From Propionibacteriaceae bacterium (GTDB lineage: Bacteria; Actinomycetota; Actinomycetes; Propionibacteriales; Propionibacteriaceae), in assembly GCA_030528545.1 (NCBI GenBank), contig JAUMYR010000075.1:1-13014 (forward strand): a stretch of 13,014 bases of DNA, read 5' to 3'. The notes beneath the pieces were generated by a model. That model saw nothing but the letters and a program-made list of their open reading frames with translations, was not told where the DNA came from and did no database searches. The position numbers were made by a program, and so were the translations under genes. Of this stretch, positions 8,931 to 13,014 are shown one piece after another (position 1 is the stretch's first letter; each line of letters begins with the position of its first letter).

Positions 8931-9025
8931 CCTCCGCTTCCGTCGCGCGCCTGTCCTCGCAGCGCCGGAGATGACGAGACTCCTCCAACTGCCCGAAGGC
9001 GGCGCCGCCCAGGAGCCGGGTCATG

Positions 9026-9051
9026 GGAACCGGCGCCCAGGCCCGGTTTCC
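9026..9051 (-). terminator. Hairpin just after the crotonase stop codon
   Basis: GGAACCGG pairs with CCGGTTTCC (one bulged T) across a 9-nt loop, beginning 5 nt beyond the stop at 9057 on the minus strand. It is a probable terminator or 3'-end stabiliser for the five-gene minus-strand operon. There is no U-run. Confidence 0.4.
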
Positions 9052-9056
9052 GGCCC

Positions 9057-9992
9057 TCAGCCTTCGAACATCGCCGACACTACGCCTGGTGGAACATCGG
9101 CCAGCGTTGGGTAGCGCCACTTCGGGTTACGGTCTTTGTCGACGATCTGGGCCCGGACCCCCTCGACGAAGTCTGAATCGGCGACGAAACTGCGCGACAG
9201 AACGAGGTCCTGGTCGAGGACCTCCGCGACCGAATGCATGTTCTCGGCCCGGCGCACCGCCTCCAGCGAGACCCAGACCGACCACGGCGACTTCGTGCGG
9301 ATGGTGTCTGCCGCTGCCCGCGCCCGCTCATCACCGTGAGCAAGCAGCCGCTCGACGATCTGGCAGGCGTCGTTACCGGCGAAGCACTCGTCGATCCAGG
9401 CCCGGTCCTGGGCCAGAGTGGACGTGGCCGCGTCCCCGGGCGCCTCGTCCACCAGGCCCGCGTATAACGCGGAGGCGCCGTCGAGGATCGTCCCGGTCAT
9501 CGCCAGGTAGACCCCGGTTTGTCCCGGTGCCCGGGACAGCTCGTAGCAGACCCCCACGTCGGGCCATAGCCCGATCGTGGTCTCTGGCATAGCGATCTTG
9601 CTCGTCTGGTCGGCGACGCGGCGGCCCCGGGAATGGGTCGTCAGCCCCATGCCCCCGCCCATGGTGATGCCCCTCATGTGGCTGATGATGGGTTTCGGGT
9701 AATCCGCGAGGAGGGCGTTGAGCCGGTATTCCACGGCGAAGAACCGGCGGGCCAGTTCTGGAGCGTTGATGAAATTCTCCCGGGCTAGCCTGATGTCGGC
9801 TCCCGCGCAGAAACCGCGCTCCCCGGCGCCATGGAACTCGACCGTGGTGATCTCCTGGTCCTCGGCCCAGGCGCTGAACTGGTGCAGCATCGACTCACAC
9901 ATCGCCAGGGTCAGCGAATTGATCGCTTTGGGGCGGTTGAGGGTGACGGTTGCGACGCCATCTGCGACCTCGAATAGCACATCATCCGACAT
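9057..9992 (-). CDS. 3-hydroxyisobutyryl-CoA hydrolase-type enoyl-CoA hydratase family protein
   Basis: The 311-aa product is a crotonase-fold protein of the ECH_2 type, most like 3-hydroxyisobutyryl-CoA hydrolase (valine catabolism) rather than a true hydratase. The oxyanion-hole segments are GAGERGFCAGADI at residues 56-68 and RGITMGGGMG at 107-116; MPETTIGLWPDVG at 135-147 supplies the Glu137 and Asp145 expected of hydrolases. MTGTILDGASALYAGLVD is also characteristic. I chose the ATG at 9992 (MSDDVLFEVADGVATVTLNRP) because AAGGAAA lies about 7 nt upstream and homology starts there. It overlaps the mannosyltransferase gene by 11 nt and ends the operon. No other branched-chain amino acid gene is nearby, so the exact substrate is uncertain. 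Confidence 0.88.
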   Translation of the reverse strand: MSDDVLFEVADGVATVTLNRPKAINSLTLAMCESMLHQFSAWAEDQEITTVEFHGAGERGFCAGADIRLARENFINAPELARRFFAVEYRLNALLADYPKPIISHMRGITMGGGMGLTTHSRGRRVADQTSKIAMPETTIGLWPDVGVCYELSRAPGQTGVYLAMTGTILDGASALYAGLVDEAPGDAATSTLAQDRAWIDECFAGNDACQIVERLLAHGDERARAAADTIRTKSPWSVWVSLEAVRRAENMHSVAEVLDQDLVLSRSFVADSDFVEGVRAQIVDKDRNPKWRYPTLADVPPGVVSAMFEG

Positions 9993-11400
9993 GAGCGGTT
10001 TCCTTCTTACGGTGGGTGTAGAACAGCCATCCGATCCCGGCCACGATGGCGAGGCCAAGGCCGCCAGCCTCGTTTCGGTTGGACAGGTTGATCGCCGCGA
10101 AGCACAGCATGACGAGCGTTGAGAAGACCGCGATGCTGATCACGCGGTTGCTGGGTTTAGATAGGGGCAGCAAGACACCGCCCCAGAGCGCATACCAGGC
10201 GTGCAGGGCGGGGCTGCACAGGGCGACGGCGAGGTAGCTCCACGACAGGAAGTAGAGCGGTTGCCTCCCGAGGCGCCGGATGCCGAGGTAGACGATCGCA
10301 CCGAGCGCGATGAGCAGGCCAATCGTCCTCATGACGGTCATGGCGATCTCTCCGCTCGGGTCCAGCCCAGCCCAGCCAAGCACCCCCTGAATCCACCAGC
10401 CAACGACGGTGAAGGGTGCGATGGTGATGACCATGCCAGGCACATCGACCGCGTTCAGCCAGCCGAATCCAAACCCCGTGGCCAGGGATACCGCGGCGAA
10501 GACGGCGATCGCGACGGCGAGGGAGGCGATGACCTTGGCCGCGGCGACAGCCACCGCCTTGGGACGCCAGCTTGTCCAGAACTCGACGAGGAAGGGCAGC
10601 GCGACAGCGGTCATCAGGGCGGGTTGTTTCACCGCGGCGGCGACCCCGACGACGGCAGCGCCCAAGATCCACCAGCGGGTCTTGCAGGCGACCCAGATCG
10701 CTAGCACCATCAGCCCGACCATGAGCGCGTCGTTGTGCGCGCCGCCGACGAAGTCGATGATGAGGATGGGGTTGAGAATGCCCAGCCAGCCGGTCATGTA
10801 GTGGTCTCCCCCGCGCAACCGGGCGATCTTGGGCAGGAAATAGCCGATGAGACCGACTCCGATGAGAGCGGGAACCCGCATCAGGACAGCGGACCAGAAA
10901 GCGTCGAAACCGGTGAGCCAGCACAGCCAGTAGGACATCCTCAGTGACAGCGGGCCATAGGGGCTGGTCGTGAATCGCCACACCCAGGAGACCTGGTCGG
11001 CATAGGCCCCGGGGAGCACCCCCGGTCCCACGTCATAGGGGCTCAGGCCGTTATGGATCAGCCAACCGTGCGCGGCGTAGGAGTAGGCGTCATGGCTGAA
11101 GATCGGTGGCGATATCAGGAAGGGGATCGACCAGATCAGCAACACCGCCCAATGCCGCAACTGACGATCGACGCGCAGCCGGAACCATGAGTCGACCAGC
11201 AGCAAAAGCCCGACGAAGACGATCGCGGTCCCGATCCACTTCACTGGGGTGCCGGTCAGGTTGAGGGCCTTGAGGATATCCCAGATGGGTGAGGACTGGG
11301 GCAGGTAGGCAGGAGTCAGGGAGCCGATGGCGATCAGCAGGGTCGCCAAGAATCCGGTCTTGACTTCCCGGTAGGACCACGCTTGTTTGAGTTCGTTCAC
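9982..11400 (-). CDS. mptB: MptB-like polyprenol-phosphomannose alpha-1,6-mannosyltransferase
   Basis: The 472-aa product is an integral membrane protein with about a dozen hydrophobic helices and the layout of GT-C glycosyltransferases of the MptA/MptB group. These use polyprenyl-phosphomannose on the outer face of the membrane to extend the alpha-1,6-mannan core of lipomannan-type lipoglycans. FSHDAYSYAAHG at residues 101-112 contains the Asp of the first external loop, and PYDVGPG, W141 and SPYGPLS at 146-152 match the conserved GLDPY...PYGP region. The start is a GTG at 11400-11398 overlapping the stop of the ferredoxin-like gene (GTGA), so it is probably translationally coupled. Its place behind three redox subunits is unexpected. 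The family call is good; the exact linkage made is inferred. Confidence 0.8.
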   Translation of the reverse strand: MNELKQAWSYREVKTGFLATLLIAIGSLTPAYLPQSSPIWDILKALNLTGTPVKWIGTAIVFVGLLLLVDSWFRLRVDRQLRHWAVLLIWSIPFLISPPIFSHDAYSYAAHGWLIHNGLSPYDVGPGVLPGAYADQVSWVWRFTTSPYGPLSLRMSYWLCWLTGFDAFWSAVLMRVPALIGVGLIGYFLPKIARLRGGDHYMTGWLGILNPILIIDFVGGAHNDALMVGLMVLAIWVACKTRWWILGAAVVGVAAAVKQPALMTAVALPFLVEFWTSWRPKAVAVAAAKVIASLAVAIAVFAAVSLATGFGFGWLNAVDVPGMVITIAPFTVVGWWIQGVLGWAGLDPSGEIAMTVMRTIGLLIALGAIVYLGIRRLGRQPLYFLSWSYLAVALCSPALHAWYALWGGVLLPLSKPSNRVISIAVFSTLVMLCFAAINLSNRNEAGGLGLAIVAGIGWLFYTHRKKETAHVG

Positions 11401-11684
11401 AGCTCACGCACCATGCCGGTCAGCGTAGTCGAGATAGGCACCAGTTGGTCGCTCCAGGAGAGCGCATCGAAGGGGCACTCATCGATGCAGATCCCGCAGA
11501 ACATACACAGTGCGTAGTCGATGGTGAACTGATCCAAGATGTTGACGGTTCGCGGGCGCGCTCCTGGCGCGGTCACGGTCTCTTGGTGGGAGTCGAGGCG
11601 GATGCACCAGGTGGGGCACTCTCGCACGCAGATGTCGCAGGAAGTGCAGGCCACCCGGTCGAGGACGATGCTGCGGTGCTTCAT
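11397..11684 (-). CDS. NuoI-like 2x[4Fe-4S] ferredoxin subunit
   Basis: The 95-aa protein has two complete cluster motifs: CTSCDICVRECP (Cys13, 16, 19, 23) and CMFCGICIDECP (Cys60, 63, 66, 70). The spacing and flanking sequence (CIRLDS..., FTIDYALCMFCGICIDECPFDAL) resemble the complex I NuoI/HycF hydrophilic subunit more than a free ferredoxin. It would pass electrons to the NuoB-like cluster. The ATG at 11684 has a strong GGAGG Shine-Dalgarno sequence and overlaps the NuoC-like stop as ATGA; its own stop overlaps the mannosyltransferase GTG. An upstream in-frame ATG at 11765 would overlap the previous gene extensively and is rejected. Partners must include NuoD/NuoH-like subunits that are not in this window. 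Confidence 0.85.
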   Translation of the reverse strand: MKHRSIVLDRVACTSCDICVRECPTWCIRLDSHQETVTAPGARPRTVNILDQFTIDYALCMFCGICIDECPFDALSWSDQLVPISTTLTGMVREL

Positions 11685-12181
11685 CGGCGCCTCCTGCGGG
11701 AACCAGACCCGCCGATGATCTCCTGGGCCGATGGTGGGGGCAGGCTGGGATCTCGCCTTCCCCACACCGCCGGATCTGGGACCCCGGCCGCCTGCCCTCT
11801 GCGGTCTCCAGATGCTGGAGACTCGATGACCGCTCGCGCACCGAGGATGAACTCTTTACGCAGCGGCGCGTTGCCGTCGTGGATCAGCAGCGGTCGCAGG
11901 TCGGCCCCGGAGAACGTCACTCCGTAACAGTCGTGCACATAGCGCTGGCCCCATGCGGCCCCGGCGAAAAGGTCAGAGATGTCCTCGAGTACCGGGGCGT
12001 CGCGGTCCACCGCAACCTCTATCTGTCTGGATTCTCCCGTGGAGCGATTGAGCAGGCGCAGCGTGACGATGATCTCATTGGACCTACCGACGTTGTCATG
12101 GGCGGTCAGGACATCGAACCAGGTGAACCCCTCTGCTTTCGCCTGGACGACTGCATCCCGCCAGGCCTCAGCCGTGAGCAT
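11681..12181 (-). CDS. NuoC-like 30-kDa subunit of a complex I/hydrogenase-type oxidoreductase
   Basis: The 166-aa protein has the short NuoC/HycE N-domain fold. Residues 4-75 give WFDVLTAHD...EIIVTLRLLNRSTGESRQIEVAVDRDAPVLEDISDLFAGAAW. Residues 83-111 (HDCYGVTFSGADLRPLLIHDGNAPLRKEF) correspond to the conserved EREVYDLFGIxFxGHPDLRRIL...PLRKDFP region of NuoC. The last ~45 residues are a Pro/Gly/Arg-rich tail ending in five Arg and are not recognised. In hydrogenase-4-type and formate hydrogenlyase complexes this domain is often fused to NuoD, but here it ends without one. It overlaps the NuoB-like gene by 14 nt and the NuoI-like gene by 4 nt. Confidence 0.8.
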   Translation of the reverse strand: MLTAEAWRDAVVQAKAEGFTWFDVLTAHDNVGRSNEIIVTLRLLNRSTGESRQIEVAVDRDAPVLEDISDLFAGAAWGQRYVHDCYGVTFSGADLRPLLIHDGNAPLRKEFILGARAVIESPASGDRRGQAAGVPDPAVWGRRDPSLPPPSAQEIIGGSGSRRRRR

Positions 12182-12557
12182 CTCGCACCTGCCTCAGCAC
12201 TTCGCTGATCGCGTCGGGGGCTGGAGGGCAGCCTGCGATGTAGTGGTCGACATCGACGAGCTGATCCACCCCTTTCGTGACCGAATAAGAATCCCAATAA
12301 GGCCCGCCAGCGCAAGCGCAAGCGCCCACTGCGATGACGGTCGCGTCAGGGTGGGCATCGATCGCGTCCTTGACCGCCGGCGCGAGCGCGTTGGTGAGCG
12401 TGCCCGAGACCGTGATGACCGTCCTGGCGCCCTGCGGCGGCTCGGCAAGAAGCCTCACCTGAGGCGGCCCCGCCGCCTGAGTCTCAATGGCACAGCATGC
12501 TAGGGCAAGGTCAAGCACGGCTACCGAGCCGTCCCCAAACCAGTCCATGTAACGCAC
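12168..12557 (-). CDS. NuoB-like small subunit (N2-type [4Fe-4S] cluster)
   Basis: The 129-aa protein resembles complex I NuoB and the small subunits of group 4 [NiFe]-hydrogenases. All four cluster ligands are in place: adjacent Cys21-Cys22 in LALACCAIETQ, Cys80 in VGACACAGG and Cys110 in AGCPPAPDAI. VSGTLTNALAPAVKDAID matches the VxGTVTxKMAPxLR segment. It is shorter than NuoB (about 160 or more) and near hydrogenase-like small-subunit size. The GTG at 12557 is chosen because TAAGCT ends 6 nt upstream (leaderless start); an ATG at 12548 (MDWFGDGS) is the alternative. It is the first gene of the five-gene operon, with no redox gene upstream inside the window. Confidence 0.82.
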   Translation of the reverse strand: MRYMDWFGDGSVAVLDLALACCAIETQAAGPPQVRLLAEPPQGARTVITVSGTLTNALAPAVKDAIDAHPDATVIAVGACACAGGPYWDSYSVTKGVDQLVDVDHYIAGCPPAPDAISEVLRQVRDAHG

Positions 12558-12563
12558 GGACCC

Positions 12564-12569
12564 AGCTTA
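12564..12569 (-). promoter_or_regulatory. -10-like element at the head of the five-gene operon
   Basis: On the minus strand TAAGCT fits TANNNT and ends 6 nt before the GTG at 12557. No Shine-Dalgarno sequence is present, so a leaderless start is suggested. No convincing -35 was found. Confidence 0.3.
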
Positions 12570-12606
12570 GTGTCCCGCCGATCGAGGCGCCTGGCTCCGG
12601 GAAGCC

Positions 12607-12881
12607 GCCTGGCCCGCCCCCGAGGCGGAAAGAGCGTGTATTTCCCGGTCGGCGCGCCCCTTTCCTGAGCCTGGCCTGCCCGCGACGCGGATATACCCCA
12701 CCACTGCCATCACTGGCGCGATCAACGACGGCATGACCCTCCCGCGACGCGGAAACACCCGGTTCACCCCAGCCGGTCATCCGGCCCCCTCGGCCTGACC
12801 CGCCCGCGACGGGTAAAGACCTCGACCCTAGCTATGCCTCTCCCATAGATCCTGCCCTGGCTACCCGCGACGCGGGAAGAC
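12607..12881 (+). CRISPR. Degenerate CRISPR-like array, five 28-bp repeats
   Basis: Units start at 12607, 12669, 12731, 12793 and 12854, giving periods of 62, 62, 62 and 61 and intervening sequences of 34, 34, 34 and 33 bp. All align without gaps over 28 bp. Neighbouring pairs share 22, 22, 23 and 19 of 28 bases. The core CCCGCGACGCGG is exact in units 2, 3 and 5 and has two changes in units 1 and 4; most units begin GCCTG and end AAAGAC or similar. The intervening sequences show no similarity to one another. A central CCGC/GCGG stem followed by an A-rich tail is the type I-E repeat layout on the plus strand. The repeats are too divergent for a freshly acquired array, and no cas gene lies in the window, so an old relic or a look-alike is likely. 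Confidence 0.55.
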
Positions 12882-13014
12882 CCGCCGCGATAGACGAGTG
12901 CGGCACGGTACACAGCCGGGTTCCTGCTGGCTACGGCCACGTCCTGCTAGCTATGGATCGCGGCGGCACCCTCTTGCCCTCGGCAACAGGGTCGCACCCA
13001 GGAGAGTGACCGCC
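12882..13014. other. Remaining gene-free right edge
   Basis: Apart from the small tandem duplication I see no gene, RNA or clear promoter here. Together with the array, the gene-free stretch runs from 12558 to at least 13014. Confidence 0.5.
12921..12960. repeat. Short 20-bp tandem duplication
   Basis: The 20 bases from 12921 and the 20 from 12941 share TCCTGCT.GCTA.GG, with 13 of the first 16 positions identical. The first copy lies where a sixth array unit would fall (about 12915), but it matches the array consensus poorly. Confidence 0.35.

Larger units (their letters stand above)
8361..9056. other. 696-bp gene-free region between convergent genes
   Basis: No convincing protein gene is present. 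Long open frames exist on both strands (for example plus 8505-9176), but they are a by-product of high GC; their translations are low-complexity Pro/Arg/Ser-rich and they run into the neighbouring gene. The region instead holds periodic hairpin units (8485-8811), further hairpins at 8763-8781 and 8818-8832, a long imperfect hairpin at 8892-8930 and a hairpin beside the crotonase stop at 9026-9051. Confidence 0.6.

Noticed and set aside
8953..8980. GTCCTCGC...GGAGATGACG stretch resembling a type I-E repeat
   Set aside because: It is not at a multiple of the 60-61-bp period from the other units and has only a weak stem.
8505..9176. Plus-strand open frame of 223 aa in the gap after the exonuclease III gene
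   Set aside because: The product is a low-complexity Pro/Arg/Ser-rich translation, has no ribosome binding site, covers the periodic repeats and runs into the 3' end of the crotonase gene.
9057..10058. Longer crotonase starting at 10058
   Set aside because: It would overlap the mannosyltransferase gene by about 77 nt. The ATG at 9992 has a good Shine-Dalgarno sequence and begins at the conserved region.
12915..12942. Possible sixth unit of the right-hand array
   Set aside because: It falls at the right distance, but only about 12 of 28 bases match the consensus, which is near what GC-rich sequence gives by chance.

Overview
The window looks like chromosomal DNA of a high-GC actinobacterium. 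The codon usage is strongly G/C-biased, the S12, S7 and EF-G genes are actinobacterial in character, a DeoD-type purine nucleoside phosphorylase is present, and there is an MptB-like polyprenol-phosphomannose mannosyltransferase, a family confined mainly to lipoglycan-making Actinobacteria. A Propionibacteriaceae-like host is possible, but that is only a guess.

Left part (1-3263, minus strand): the translation operon rpsL-rpsG-fusA. It has a good sigma-70-type promoter at 3235-3263, a leader of about 200 nt, a 1-nt rpsL/rpsG overlap and two hairpins between rpsG and fusA. fusA runs off the left edge, lacking only its last few codons. The deoD gene diverges from it at 3503 (plus), and a 22-bp perfect palindrome lies between them. 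deoD converges on a tRNA-Tyr gene (minus), with a 12-bp hairpin between the two.

Middle (4515-8360, plus strand): a YajQ-family protein, a large patatin-like protein with a membrane segment inserted between its catalytic motifs, and an exonuclease III-type AP endonuclease. Several genes here have a -10-like hexamer only 6-8 nt before the start codon and no clear Shine-Dalgarno sequence, which suggests leaderless transcripts.

Right part (9057-12557, minus strand): five genes in which every junction overlaps. They encode three complex-I/group 4 hydrogenase-like subunits (NuoB-like, NuoC-like and a NuoI-like 2x[4Fe-4S] protein), then the MptB-like mannosyltransferase, then a 3-hydroxyisobutyryl-CoA hydrolase-type crotonase. 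No NuoD-like large subunit or NuoH-like membrane subunit is visible in the window.

The most unusual material is in the two long gene-free stretches that bracket this operon. The right one (12607-12881) holds five gapless 28-bp units at 62, 62, 62 and 61 bp, sharing the core CCCGCGACGCGG. The left one (8485-8811) holds divergent units at about 60-61 bp with hairpins, in which at least one stem pair changes on both sides. Both have the repeat length, spacing and hairpin layout of type I-E CRISPR arrays, but the repeats differ from each other far more than in an active array, and no cas gene is visible.
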